Below are positions 9,144-19,047 of a stretch of DNA of 64,000 nt, piece by piece. The notes beneath the pieces were generated by a model. That model had not been told where the DNA came from. It saw only the letters and a list, made by a program, of their open reading frames with translations, and did not search any database. Position 1 is the stretch's first letter. Each line of letters begins with the position of its first letter. The stretch comes from Clostridiales bacterium (GTDB lineage Bacteria; Bacillota; Clostridia; Christensenellales; Borkfalkiaceae), in assembly GCA_023667345.1 (NCBI GenBank), contig JAMPAF010000008.1:1-64000 (forward strand). The letters are read 5' to 3'. The position numbers were made by a program, and so were the translations under genes.

Positions 9144-9171
9144 GCCGCGCGGCGAGAATTCGCCGCGCGGC
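9144..9171. terminator. Bidirectional intrinsic terminator between gdhA and proB
   Basis: An 11-bp GC-rich stem (GCCGCGCGGCG/CGCCGCGCGGC) with an AGAATT loop. It is followed by TTTTT on plus and eight T on minus, so it should terminate gdhA transcription before proBA. Confidence 0.9.
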
Positions 9172-9192
9172 TTTTTAATATTCACTATTATA

Positions 9193-9328
9193 GCCTTCCC
9201 CCTACGTGGGGAAGGTGGCGTTTTCGTAGGCTTGCCGAGAAAAATGACGAATGAGGGGTGTTTTAAAATATTCCCCTCATCCGTCGCCGCGTTCAACGCG
9301 GCGACACCTTCCCCACCAAGGGGAAGGC
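9193..9328. repeat. Palindromic repeat family B, full copy
   Basis: GCCTTCCCC...GGGGAAGG at the left, then GACGAATGAGGGG, a short AT spacer, CCCCTCATCCGTC, and a right-hand CCTTCCCC...GGGGAAGGC. The whole is an interrupted inverted repeat of about 135 bp able to fold as one long hairpin. The same motif recurs at 15702, 16919, 32251, 46960, 55781, 57588, 58877 and 60024. It fills the gdhA-proB gap; no gene is present. Confidence 0.8.
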
Positions 9329-9376
9329 TAAATTATCGTGAAATATTTCACCCAAGGGGAAGCCTATATTAAGGTA

Positions 9377-10747
<1,371 letters not shown>

Positions 10748-10834
10748 TTATACTATAAATTTTATTATTATGCAAATTTTATGCAACCGTTCGGCTATTG
10801 TAGTTTATTATAGTTGCTATAAGCTGTGCTTATA

Positions 10835-11755
10835 TTACTTAAAATACACACCGTCCGCCGCGCCGTACATTACGCTTTCAAGCTCCCTTTCGGTGAATAC
10901 GCCGCTTTCGGTTATATAGTCCGTTAAATGAGCGTAGCTGTCGCGGCAGAGCGTCGAGGGCATATCGCTGCCGAATAAGAGCCTTTCCGAGCCCACCTCC
11001 CGCTTTGCGGTCATTAAGTGTTTTACCGCCGTCGGGTAGGGGTACTTTTCGGGCTTTTGGTTGGCGGGAAGAGCGGCTAAATCGAACCACGCGTTGGGCA
11101 GTGCGAGTTTGCCGAGAGTCTGCTTTAACAGCTCGTTGTCGCTTATCTGCGGGGCGAGAAGATGACAGATTACGAATTTTATCTGCGGAAAGTCCTTCGC
11201 CGCTTTTGCGAGAGCGTCGGGTTGCCAGCATGGGTTACGGGGTCTGCCTATATCTATCGTGACGGTCAAGCCGTTGTCCGCGGCGTAGGCGTACTCCCTG
11301 CGCATAACCTCGCCGTTCAGGTCTAAGGGCGGGTGATATGCCATAAGTCCCGAGCCGTTTGAAAGCTCCCACTTGACGGTTTTAAAACCCAAATCTTTGA
11401 AAAGGTGCGCCTTTACCGCCTCCGCGTTTACGCAAAAGGGGTCGTACGCGCCCGCACCGACAAAGCGGTCGGGGTATTTTTGCACTGCCTTTGCGGTGTA
11501 CTCGTTCTGAAAGCCGAAAAACTGTCCCTGCAAAAGGACAGCTTTTTCAACGTTATTTTCATTCATTACCTTTAAAAGGTCGTCGGGGGTGACCTGCGTT
11601 TCGCCCATGCCGTCGGGTATCATTTTAAAGGTCGAGCCGTCGGCGTACACCGCCATTCCGCCGCCCGCCGCGCGCAGTTCCCCGCGCGAGGTGAAGCCCG
11701 CTATGCACTGCACAACGTGCGCGTGCGCGTCGATTATTTTAATATTCTTTGACAT
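10835..11755 (-). CDS. Amidohydrolase family 2 metal-dependent hydrolase
   Basis: A 306-residue TIM-barrel protein of the amidohydrolase-2 type. IIDAHAHV at residues 7-14 is the HxH metal motif, VICHLLAP near residue 192 supplies a further His, and LFGSDMPST near 262 supplies the conserved Asp. Family members are hydrolases or decarboxylases; the substrate cannot be inferred. Its first 17 nt overlap the folA end, so the two are cotranscribed. Confidence 0.82.
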   Translation of the reverse strand: MSKNIKIIDAHAHVVQCIAGFTSRGELRAAGGGMAVYADGSTFKMIPDGMGETQVTPDDLLKVMNENNVEKAVLLQGQFFGFQNEYTAKAVQKYPDRFVGAGAYDPFCVNAEAVKAHLFKDLGFKTVKWELSNGSGLMAYHPPLDLNGEVMRREYAYAADNGLTVTIDIGRPRNPCWQPDALAKAAKDFPQIKFVICHLLAPQISDNELLKQTLGKLALPNAWFDLAALPANQKPEKYPYPTAVKHLMTAKREVGSERLLFGSDMPSTLCRDSYAHLTDYITESGVFTERELESVMYGAADGVYFK

Positions 11756-12239
11756 TCCCGTTCCTGTACGTGCAGAAATTTATTTTGTACCCGTTCGTTT
11801 CCACGTCGTCCGACTTATAAACGAGCGTAAAATTCGGGTTTGTATCGAGGTTTTCGAAGTACGCGTCCGCACCGCCGACCGCGTCCACTTTTGTGACGAG
11901 TACCTCGTCGCAATAGGGAAGAAGCGTTTTGTAGAGCATTGCACCGCCTATCACGAACACCTTGCCGCCGTCGTACTTTTTGATTTCGGAAAAAAGCCCG
12001 TCCAGACTTTGAACGACAGTGCAGTCGTCACGCACATCGCCGCCGGGGTACAGCACTATGTTGGTGCGGTTTTTTAGCGGCTTTCCTTCGGGGAATGATT
12101 TGAGCGTGTTACTGCCCATTACAACCACGTTGCCCGTGGTGGTTTCTCTGAAAAATTTCATATCAGCGGGGATTGAAAACATTAAGCCGTTGCTCTTGCC
12201 TATGCCCCACTCTTTATCTACGTGTACTATTGCTTTCAT
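11739..12239 (-). CDS. folA: Dihydrofolate reductase
   Basis: NADPH reduction of dihydrofolate to tetrahydrofolate, regenerating the cofactor oxidised by ThyA just upstream. It has 166 residues. GIGKSNGLMFSIPADMKFF contains the Met20-loop region and the catalytic Asp; the Trp found in E. coli DHFR at the loop is Phe here. VVVMGSNTL and VFVIGGAMLY are cofactor-binding motifs. It overlaps the amidohydrolase by 17 nt. Confidence 0.95.
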   Translation of the reverse strand: MKAIVHVDKEWGIGKSNGLMFSIPADMKFFRETTTGNVVVMGSNTLKSFPEGKPLKNRTNIVLYPGGDVRDDCTVVQSLDGLFSEIKKYDGGKVFVIGGAMLYKTLLPYCDEVLVTKVDAVGGADAYFENLDTNPNFTLVYKSDDVETNGYKINFCTYRNGNVKEY

Positions 12240-12284
12240 AATGTCATCTCACACAAAAATCTTTTGCTATCTCGCACCTCTCAC

Positions 12285-12410
12285 TGTCATTCTGAACGCA
12301 GTGAAGAATCTAGGCGAAGCCGCATTCTAATTCTTTCAACTGCATTATCCCTAACGTGCGCGGGCATAGCCCGCTAGATTCTTCGGCAAGCCTCAGAATG
12401 ACGATTGGAT
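12285..12410. repeat. Repeat family C (ATTCTGAACGCAGTGAAGAATC type), inverted pair
   Basis: GTCATTCTGAACGCAGTGAA at the left end and AGATTCTTCGGCAAGCCTCAGAATGAC at the right form an inverted pair around a short spacer containing GCGGGCATAGCCCGC. A single unit of the same family lies at 59240-59265. It occupies the thyA-folA gap. Confidence 0.65.
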
Positions 12411-12474
12411 AGCGCTCTCGTTATTTCTTCTATCTTCTTGCGGCACTTCGGGATTACCGCGGTTGATTGGCAAC

Positions 12475-13305
12475 TTATTCCGCGACGGGTATTATATACT
12501 TCTTTTCGTTGCACTTATAGTCAACCAAATTGAAGCTGTCGACGGTGAAATCGTAAAAATTCTTTATATCGGGGTCGACCTCTAAGCGGGGCGCGGCGTA
12601 CTGCGGCTGCGCGATTATCTCCTTAACCATATCCACGTGTCTGTCGTAAATATGCGCGTCGGCAATCACGTGCACGAGCTCGCCAGCCTTTAAGCCAGAA
12701 ACCTGCGCAAGCATAATAAGCAGTACCGCGTACTGCGCCACGTTCCAGTTGTTCGCGGTGAGCATATCATTCGAACGCTGATTTAAAATGCCGTTTAATG
12801 TGTCGCCCGAAACGTTGAAAGTCATAGAATACGCGCAGGGGTACAAATTCATCTCGTGCAAGTCGGCAAAATTATAGATATTCGTCATAATTCTGCGGCT
12901 TGTCGGATTGTTTTTAAGGTCGTATAAAACCCTGTCGACCTGGTCGAACTCGCCCTCTTTGTACTTGTGCTTAACGCCTAACTGATAGCCGTACGCCTTG
13001 CCTATACTGCCGCTCTCGTCCGCCCACGCATCCCAGATATGCGGCTTTAAATCGTGGATATTGTTGCTCTTTTTCTGCCATATCCACAGAAGCTCGTGCA
13101 CGCAAGACTTGAACGCCGTGCGCCGGATTGTAAGTACGGGAAATTCCTTTTGCAAATCGTAGCGGTTGACTATGCCGAACTTTTTAACGGTGTGCGCGGG
13201 CGTGCCGTCCTCCCATTTAGGGCGCACGGGTCTGTCCGTATCCCATACGCCGTTTTCTATAATATCCGTCATATTGTCAACAAAAATTTTGTCCGCTATG
13301 CTCAT
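12475..13305 (-). CDS. thyA: Thymidylate synthase
   Basis: Methylates dUMP to dTMP using methylene-tetrahydrofolate. 276 residues. NLYPCAYSMTF contains the active-site Cys, QRSNDMLTANNWN the dUMP/phosphate-binding region, and HIYDRHVDMVKE the conserved HxYxxH motif. TSRRIMTN supplies the phosphate-binding arginines. The residue after the PC pair is Ala where E. coli has His. GGAGG precedes the ATG. The pairing with folA is common and functional. Confidence 0.96.
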   Translation of the reverse strand: MSIADKIFVDNMTDIIENGVWDTDRPVRPKWEDGTPAHTVKKFGIVNRYDLQKEFPVLTIRRTAFKSCVHELLWIWQKKSNNIHDLKPHIWDAWADESGSIGKAYGYQLGVKHKYKEGEFDQVDRVLYDLKNNPTSRRIMTNIYNFADLHEMNLYPCAYSMTFNVSGDTLNGILNQRSNDMLTANNWNVAQYAVLLIMLAQVSGLKAGELVHVIADAHIYDRHVDMVKEIIAQPQYAAPRLEVDPDIKNFYDFTVDSFNLVDYKCNEKKYIIPVAE

Positions 13306-13358
13306 AAAGCCGCCTCCGCTGTAATCTAAGCTATTTTATCACACCTTGAAGCCAAAAG

Positions 13359-14027
13359 TCAATATATCTTTACGCTTGTTATTGCGTCGCATATGGCGAT
13401 TTGCAGTCTGCGCACGTCGTGCGAAAATATATAGCCCCCCGATGCGTCCGAGCACTCGGCTTTCAGCCTTTTCAAATCGTTCGTAAAACAGTTTGCCGTG
13501 TTAATATCCGCAAGCCCGCTAAGCCCGCTGCCGACGTCGCCCAAAAGCGACTTTGCCGAGCTTTGGCTTACGGAGTAACTGTCGAGCGAGTTGGCAAGGT
13601 CGTAGCAAAGGCGCGAAAGGGACAAAAGCGTATCGAGGTTGCCCTTGAACTTCTCGGCGTTGCGCTTTGCCGAGCCGCGCAGCTCGAAATCGCCCGCCTC
13701 CACCTTTACAACCGAACAGCCGAGCCCCTTTTTGCCGAGGGTTGCAACCACGCTCTGCGCGTCGCGGTCGTCGTAATAGCACGCGACGGTCACGTAGTAT
13801 TTGCCGCCCGTTTCGATTATGTACCCCGCGCCGCCGTAGCTGTGCACGAGAGAGGATACCGAACTTGCCGACTGAGCGTCGGGCGGACTGTCGTAGCAGA
13901 CGTAGTAAAAGGTAGTTTTAAAGCCGAGCTTGCCCGCGCACGAGGGCAACGTAAAGCACAGAATTATCAAAACTATTACTACCGCCGCCACCGCCGCGGC
14001 GATTATATGCCTTGCACAAAGTTTCAT
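13359..14027 (-). CDS. Membrane-anchored protein with SPOR-like domain
   Basis: A 222-residue hypothetical protein. Residues about 7-30 form a hydrophobic anchor or signal segment. Residues about 35-110 (TTFYYVCYDSP... YIIETGGKYYVTVACYYDDRDAQSVV... GLGCSVVKVE) show the beta-alpha-beta pattern of SPOR-like peptidoglycan-binding repeats. The rest is helical. No catalytic residues are evident. A TACAAT hexamer lies 5 nt before the ATG with no Shine-Dalgarno sequence. The SPOR assignment is by pattern only. Confidence 0.6.
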   Translation of the reverse strand: MKLCARHIIAAAVAAVVIVLIILCFTLPSCAGKLGFKTTFYYVCYDSPPDAQSASSVSSLVHSYGGAGYIIETGGKYYVTVACYYDDRDAQSVVATLGKKGLGCSVVKVEAGDFELRGSAKRNAEKFKGNLDTLLSLSRLCYDLANSLDSYSVSQSSAKSLLGDVGSGLSGLADINTANCFTNDLKRLKAECSDASGGYIFSHDVRRLQIAICDAITSVKIY

Positions 14028-14053
14028 ATATTATTGTATTGCGCGGACAGTGC

Positions 14054-15115
14054 TTAATATGAAAACCGCCCGTCCGTAATATTACCTATATTAACCGTAA
14101 TATCGTATGTATACGCAAGTTTTTTCTTAGATAATTCGTTTTGCGTTTCCATGCTGATTTTTTGTGCAACGTCGGATAGCTTGCTCTGCGCAAACGTGTA
14201 CGCATCACTTTCATAGTTATCTCTTACTCCGTGCAATTCGCCGTTTACGGTGTAGCTGATATAGCTGTAACCCGACAGCTCGCACGTAACCCTATAATTT
14301 ATCGAAACGCCCGCGCTCATAAATGAAGAATCCGATTTATATGACCAGCGGTCAGCTATTTTTCGTATAATTTCCCTGACCTCGCGCTCGTTAAGCGCAC
14401 GTTCCCCGCCGTCGGCTGCCTGATTGCCGCTGGTCGACTGTTCTATATTATTATTTTCTTCCACGTCCTTCGATGTGACAATCTCGCATTTCCATGAATA
14501 ATAGTTTCTAAGCGCTTGCCGCGCCGCCCAGAAACCAAAGCCTATCAGAACTACGGCGATAATATCGAATATTGTCAGCACTAACCCCAAAATCATTATA
14601 ACCCGATAAGCTACCGTTAAAGATTTCAATAAACGCATTTGTTTTTGTGTTAATTTTCTAGACCAAAAAACAAACTTATCGTCGCGTTTGTCGTCAAATA
14701 AGTATGTATTACTTTTAAGAATCGGAACTATCAAAGGAACGAGCAGAACTCCCGCGACAATCTGAGTAATAAAATCTACTGTACTTTGGTCGGACTCACC
14801 TATGAATGCCACAGCTAACATAGCCACGACAACGGCAATTGCTCCCGGTGCAACGAAAGTAAAAAATCCTCTGATTTTATTGTGTAAAGAATCATGTATA
14901 TAGAAAATGGTATACGTCGCTCTGAAATAAATATGCGCGCATTCCGCTAAAATTAAGGCAACTAACGGATACGGGTGCAGACACAATGTCGAGAGTAAAG
15001 CAAAAAATATTGTACCATAATCAAGAATCATCTGCTTCACAAAAAATTTCTTCATCATCTTGTCTTGCAAAACTTTATTTTCTTCGTCTTGATTATCAAA
15101 CTTTTCATTAGCCAT
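14054..15115 (-). CDS. Hypothetical membrane protein
   Basis: Not recognised. The start is set at the ATG at 15115 (MANEKFD); an upstream GTG at 15145 is only 4 nt after a TATATT box (TTGACT, 17-nt spacer, TATATT at 15150-15178), too close for translation. There are four or five hydrophobic helices (about residues 25-75, 90-150 and 175-205), then a soluble C-terminal domain from about residue 215 with beta-rich segments (SINYRVTCELSGYSYISY and YTYDITVNIG). No ribosome site is clear. Confidence 0.6.
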   Translation of the reverse strand: MANEKFDNQDEENKVLQDKMMKKFFVKQMILDYGTIFFALLSTLCLHPYPLVALILAECAHIYFRATYTIFYIHDSLHNKIRGFFTFVAPGAIAVVVAMLAVAFIGESDQSTVDFITQIVAGVLLVPLIVPILKSNTYLFDDKRDDKFVFWSRKLTQKQMRLLKSLTVAYRVIMILGLVLTIFDIIAVVLIGFGFWAARQALRNYYSWKCEIVTSKDVEENNNIEQSTSGNQAADGGERALNEREVREIIRKIADRWSYKSDSSFMSAGVSINYRVTCELSGYSYISYTVNGELHGVRDNYESDAYTFAQSKLSDVAQKISMETQNELSKKKLAYTYDITVNIGNITDGRFSY

Positions 15116-15299
15116 AAAATAATACCGTCCGATTAAAATTTTCACTTAAAATATAATATATATTACGATAAAAGTCAACAATATAATGTATAATACGATA
15201 TTTTATTGTTAATTTACTAAAAATGGTTTATAGACAAAGACTAAGTTTAAACGCCAATAATTTATACTAATAGCAGAGCAACGCGGAGGTTTAAACTCA

Positions 15300-15605
15300 A
15301 TGGAACTGAATACGCTGATTGAACGGATAAGTTATTTAAGAATACGGGCTAATTTGTCGGCGAGAAAGCTGTCGCTTATGATTGGCAAGAACGCGGGCTA
15401 CATTCATATGCTTGAACAGAACAAAAACTTTGCCCCTACCTTCGAAACGCTTAGCGCAATACTCGACGCGTGCAACAGCTCCACCGAAGAATTTTTTTAT
15501 TACGACATAGAAGAATACAAAAAGGACAGCCAGATTATAGAGCGGCTCAAAAAAATCAAGGACGACGAAAAGAAAACGGCGATAATAACATTATTGGATA
15601 AGTAA
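15300..15605 (+). CDS. XRE-family HTH regulator
   Basis: A 101-residue protein with an N-terminal helix-turn-helix of the Cro/CI type: LIERISYLRIRANLSARKLS then MIGKNAGYIHMLEQNK at residues about 5-55. The C-terminal half is a short charged helical region. GGAGG precedes the ATG. It is monocistronic with its own terminator, and its targets are unknown. Confidence 0.85.
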   Translation: MELNTLIERISYLRIRANLSARKLSLMIGKNAGYIHMLEQNKNFAPTFETLSAILDACNSSTEEFFYYDIEEYKKDSQIIERLKKIKDDEKKTAIITLLDK

Positions 15606-15610
15606 AAAGA

Positions 15611-15635
15611 CAGGTGTTCGGACCTGCCTTTTTTT
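15611..15635 (+). terminator. Intrinsic terminator of XRE gene
   Basis: CAGGT/ACCTG stem with a GTTCGG loop followed by CCTTTTTTT, starting a few bases after the stop codon. Confidence 0.85.
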
Positions 15636-15701
15636 GTATGCACTGCTTGAATATTTTGTCACAGCCCTATGCTGTTTTGATGAATGCGTTGCTCGTCCCA
15701 A

Positions 15702-15870
15702 CAAGGGGAAGATTATATTACGGGCGAATTTACACATCCCTCATCCGTCTTGACCTAAGCGGTCAAGCCACCTTCCCCCTTTATTAAGGTGGAAGGCACG
15801 ATTAGGGTAAGAGCGACTTGCTTTCCCCTTTGAAGGGGAAAGTGGCACCGTAGGTGACGATAGAGGTTGT
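15702..15870. repeat. Palindromic repeat family B, composite copy
   Basis: One arm with CCCTCATCCGTC and ACCTTCCCCC is followed by a second arm GGGGAAAGTGGCACCGTAGG, with degenerate spacers. It lies between the XRE gene and tRNA-Thr. Nothing coding is seen in the 350-bp gap. Confidence 0.65.
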
Positions 15871-15930
15871 TTTTTTATACTTTGACCTTATTAACATACA
15901 AATTCTTGGTCTCGTCCGCAAGTCCAAAAA

Positions 15931-15951
15931 CACCCGCCGAAAAGGCGGGTG
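15931..15951. terminator. Intrinsic terminator downstream of tRNA-Thr
   Basis: CACCCGCC/GGCGGGTG stem with a GAAAA loop; TTTTT tails occur on both strands. It begins 5 nt after the encoded CCA of the minus-strand tRNA. Confidence 0.85.
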
Positions 15952-15955
15952 TTTT

Positions 15956-16031
15956 TGGAGCTTCTAGGCGGACTCGAACCGCCGACCTATTGATTACGAA
16001 TCAATCGCACTACCGACTGTGCTATAGAAGC
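15956..16031 (-). tRNA. tRNA-Thr (anticodon CGT)
   Basis: 76 nt including an encoded CCA. Acceptor GCTTCTA pairs with TAGAAGC. D stem GCAC/GTGC, anticodon stem ATTGA/TCAAT with loop TTCGTAA (anticodon CGT, reading ACG), T arm GGCGG-TTCGAGT-CCGCC. The discriminator base is T. Confidence 0.95.
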
Positions 16032-16179
16032 AAAATTAAATTGCTTAAACATATTATATCAATTTGAAAAGAAAATCAAGCGTTTTGCGCGTGCCTTAAT
16101 ACAATTTTTTTTAAAATTTACGCCGCTGCAAAATTTGGCGGCTTTGGGTAAATTTTGGTTTTTTGCTCAAAATAGGATT

Positions 16180-16869
16180 ATGAACAGAAAAAACACCGTG
16201 CTCTGCGCGTTTTTACTGCTGTTTTTGTTTGTCGCCGTACAGTTTATTGCCGTCTGCGATAACTTCGGCGTGAATATCGCGCTCGCCGAAACTCCGCAAA
16301 AGTGCGTTTACCTCACCTTTGACGACGGTCCGAGCGACAGAGTGACGCCCAAAATTTTGGACGTTTTGAAGGAAGAAAACGTTAAAGCCACCTTTTTTAT
16401 CGTGGGCAAAATGGCGGAACGGCGCAAGTACCTTATAGAGCGCGAGTTTGCCGAGGGGCACACCGTTGCCGTGCACTCCTACTCTCACGTTTACGGCGAT
16501 ATTTACTCGTCGGAAGAGAAGCTTTTAGAGGACATCGACCGCTGTAACGAGATTATACGCGGGATTACCGGCGCGTATTCGGGCGTGTACCGCTTCCCCG
16601 GGGGCAGTTTCGGGATTAAAAGAGAGCTTATCGACGCGGTTACACTGCACGGTATGCGGTACGTTGACTGGAACGCGAGTATGCGTGACGCGGAACTTAT
16701 TAACCCCGCGCCCGACGACCTTCTGACGGCTGCCATAAACACGCCCGCCAACCGCGACCACATTGTTATGCTCGCCCACGACACCACCGACAAGACGGTC
16801 ACCGCGCAGGCTTTGAAAAGCGTTATTAAGTATTATAAAGATAAGGGGTATGCGTTTGAAAAGTTTTAA
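16180..16869 (+). CDS. Secreted or membrane-anchored polysaccharide deacetylase
   Basis: A carbohydrate esterase 4 fold enzyme, likely acting on peptidoglycan or another cell-wall glycan outside the cell. The start at 16180 (MNRKNTV) has AGGA at -8 and gives an N-terminal signal or anchor helix (residues about 5-22). Motifs: TFDDGPS near residue 46 (metal-binding and catalytic Asp), HSYSH near 99 (metal His pair), RFPGGSFG near 139, and LAHD near the C terminus. About 229 residues. Confidence 0.9.
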   Translation: MNRKNTVLCAFLLLFLFVAVQFIAVCDNFGVNIALAETPQKCVYLTFDDGPSDRVTPKILDVLKEENVKATFFIVGKMAERRKYLIEREFAEGHTVAVHSYSHVYGDIYSSEEKLLEDIDRCNEIIRGITGAYSGVYRFPGGSFGIKRELIDAVTLHGMRYVDWNASMRDAELINPAPDDLLTAAINTPANRDHIVMLAHDTTDKTVTAQALKSVIKYYKDKGYAFEKF

Positions 16870-16918
16870 TGCGCTATCGCTTATCGGAAAGTACGCAAAA
16901 AATCTCTTGAAATTGCCA

Positions 16919-16977
16919 ACCCCTCATCCGTCACAACCTTGACGGTTGCGACACCTTCCCCCTAAGGGGAAGGTCAA
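16919..16977. repeat. Palindromic repeat family B, half copy
   Basis: CCCCTCATCCGTC, a CAACC...GGTTG hairpin and CCTTCCCC..GGGGAAGG. It lies between the converging deacetylase gene and pyrE. Confidence 0.7.
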
Positions 16978-16986
16978 ATTGAGGTA

Positions 16987-17649
16987 TTACTCCACGCCGT
17001 AGGTTGCGCGGTATTCCTTCATTTTGCCGAGGTATTCCTTGCCGTCGATTATGCCGAGCTCGATTGCCTCTATTATGTCGCTCATTGTAACGATTGAATA
17101 CACCTTTACGCCGAACTCTTTGTACACTTCCTGCACGGCGGAAAGGTCGCTTTCAAGTCCCTTTTCCATTCTGTCAACGGAGATTATCATGCCCGCAACT
17201 TCTACGTTTGCCGCCGCCTTTAACTTAGGCAGCATTTCGCGGAGAGCCTTGCCCGAGGTCATAACGTCCTCTATCAAAATCACCTTTTCGCCGTCTTCAA
17301 GCTGTTTTCCGACGAACAAGCCGCCCTCGCCGTGGTCCTTTACCTCTTTTCTGTCGAAGCAGTAGTTTAAATCCACGCCGTAGTCGTTGGCAAGAGATAC
17401 CGCCGTTGTCACCGCGAGGGGTATGCCTTTGTAGGCGGGTCCGACCAACGTGTCGGCTTTAAGCCCGTTTTGCTGTATACACGCGGCGTAATATTTGCCG
17501 AGGCGGGCGAGCTGACTGCCCGTTTTATAGTTGCCCGTGTTGATAAAATAGGGCGCCTTTCTGCCGCTTTTCAGCGTGAATTCACCGAATTTCAGAACGC
17601 CGTTGTCTACCATAAATTTAATAAACTGCTGTTTGTATGTAAGTTCCAT
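16987..17649 (-). CDS. pyrE: Orotate phosphoribosyltransferase
   Basis: Converts orotate and PRPP to OMP. 220 residues. FTLKSGRKAPYFINTG is the OPRTase N-terminal signature; ILIEDVMTSGKAL near residue 122 is the PRPP-binding loop. It is the last gene of the pyrBCFK-x-DE operon, 13 nt after pyrD. Confidence 0.96.
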   Translation of the reverse strand: MELTYKQQFIKFMVDNGVLKFGEFTLKSGRKAPYFINTGNYKTGSQLARLGKYYAACIQQNGLKADTLVGPAYKGIPLAVTTAVSLANDYGVDLNYCFDRKEVKDHGEGGLFVGKQLEDGEKVILIEDVMTSGKALREMLPKLKAAANVEVAGMIISVDRMEKGLESDLSAVQEVYKEFGVKVYSIVTMSDIIEAIELGIIDGKEYLGKMKEYRATYGVE

Positions 17650-17662
17650 TTATTTTTCCTCT

Positions 17663-18574
17663 TTAATTAAATTTTAAAGTATCTACTATTTCGTTTACAC
17701 TTTTTATGTTGTGCTTATCGAGCCAATCGCTCATTTCCGCGATTATGCGGGGCATTGCCGTGGCTTCGGCAAAGTTCGCCGTACCAACCTGCACCGCCTT
17801 TGCGCCCGCGCACATAAATTCGAGAGCGTCTCTTCCCGTCATAATGCCGCCCATGCCTATTACTGGAATTTTGACGGCGTGCGCCGCTTCGTACACCATT
17901 TTAAGCGCGATGGGCTTTATGCCCGCGCCCGAAACGCCGCCCGTGTTGTTGGCTATAACGGGTTTGCGCCTTTCCAAATCTATCACCATGCCCATAAAGG
18001 TATTTACGAGCGAAACGCAGTCCGCGCCGCCCCTTTCCGCCGCCTGAGCGTTGGTCGAGATGCTCTCAACGTTGGGCGAAAGTTTTACGATAAGCGGGGT
18101 TTTATTTAAATTGCTTTTGGCAAGCGAGGTGACCTCTTCGATATTTTTCGGCTTTATGCCGAGAGCCATGCCGCCCGCGTGCACGTTGGGGCAGGAAATA
18201 TTCAGCTCCACCATATCGACGAGCCCGTCCAACTTTTTGCATATCTTGCCGTAATCTTCGAGCGTGTTGCCCGCGACGTTGGCAATAATTACTATGCCCT
18301 TGCTCTTTAAAAAGTCCAAATCGTACTTGATAAAGTGTTCTACACCGGGGTTCTGAAGTCCCACGGCGTTTAAAATTACGCTCTTGCCCTCGGCAATTCT
18401 CGGCACGGGGTTGCCGAGCCGCGGCTCGATGGTCAAGCCCTTTGTGGATATGCCGCCTATCGCGGATATATCGTACACCTCGTTAAACTCTCTGCCGAAG
18501 CCGAAGGTGCCGCTTGCCGCAATTAAAGGGTTTTTGAATTGCACTCCGCAAATATTTACGCTTAAATCAGCCAT
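17663..18574 (-). CDS. pyrD: Dihydroorotate dehydrogenase catalytic subunit, class 1B
   Basis: FMN enzyme oxidising dihydroorotate; class 1B forms a heterotetramer with PyrK and uses NAD. 303 residues. LNISCPNVHAGG holds the active-site Cys typical of class 1B, VKLSPNVE and NNTGGVSG contribute FMN and substrate contacts, and PVIGMGGIMTGRDALEF is the phosphate-binding end of the barrel. The presence of pyrK in the same operon supports the class. Confidence 0.96.
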   Translation of the reverse strand: MADLSVNICGVQFKNPLIAASGTFGFGREFNEVYDISAIGGISTKGLTIEPRLGNPVPRIAEGKSVILNAVGLQNPGVEHFIKYDLDFLKSKGIVIIANVAGNTLEDYGKICKKLDGLVDMVELNISCPNVHAGGMALGIKPKNIEEVTSLAKSNLNKTPLIVKLSPNVESISTNAQAAERGGADCVSLVNTFMGMVIDLERRKPVIANNTGGVSGAGIKPIALKMVYEAAHAVKIPVIGMGGIMTGRDALEFMCAGAKAVQVGTANFAEATAMPRIIAEMSDWLDKHNIKSVNEIVDTLKFN

Positions 18575-18588
18575 TTTTCACCTTAAAT

Positions 18589-19047
18589 TCAATCTACCGC
18601 GGCGTTGCCCGTAAGAACGCAAAGTTTTCTGTACGCCTTGTCGGCGTCGGCAACGCCCGCTATTTCCTTTTTTTCGCCGTTTACGGTTAAAGTAATTTTA
18701 TTTTTGCTCTTTTCGACAGCCGTAATGTCGTTGGGACTGCACGCCGCGCCGTCGGAAAATTTCAGTACGCCGTCCGTCAAAGTTATGAGCGCGTACGGGC
18801 GGTAAAGCTGCTTTATAAAAAGCATGCTGAAAACTATCAGGACCAATCCGCCAGCCGCAGTCAGACTGACCGTTACGGCTTGCATCGATACCGTTACGAG
18901 ATTGAAACCGCTTGCGGCAAAGAGTATTATGCCCGCCGCCGCAAGAGCCACTCCGAACACCGCAAGCGCAAGAAACACGTAGGCTTTTACACGCGATTTT
19001 TCGGCTATTATTTCCGTTTGTTTTTCATCTGTTCTTTCGTCAATCAA
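18589..19047 (-). CDS. Hypothetical two-helix membrane protein inside the pyr operon
   Basis: Not recognised. About 152 residues. There is no ATG; the TTG at 19047 is preferred because GAGG lies 6 nt upstream and it overlaps the pyrK stop by 8 nt. An acidic N terminus is followed by two transmembrane helices (about residues 20-45 and 52-80), then a soluble C-terminal domain with alternating beta strands (PYALITLTDGVLKFSD, KITLTVNGEKKEI) and a final helix, a pattern like bacterial PH-like domains. Its position between pyrK and pyrD implies cotranscription. Confidence 0.6.
   Translation of the reverse strand: MIDERTDEKQTEIIAEKSRVKAYVFLALAVFGVALAAAGIILFAASGFNLVTVSMQAVTVSLTAAGGLVLIVFSMLFIKQLYRPYALITLTDGVLKFSDGAACSPNDITAVEKSKNKITLTVNGEKKEIAGVADADKAYRKLCVLTGNAAVD

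Noticed and set aside
9105..9296. 63-codon minus-strand ORF
   Set aside because: It lies across a terminator and repeat family B, with no ribosome site.
12285..12410. CRISPR-like repeats
   Set aside because: There are only two inverted units and no regularly spaced direct repeats; no cas genes were seen anywhere in the window.
15867..16067. Plus-strand ORF containing an RRTRTADLLITNQ-like stretch
   Set aside because: It is the antisense shadow of tRNA-Thr, a well-known false gene call.
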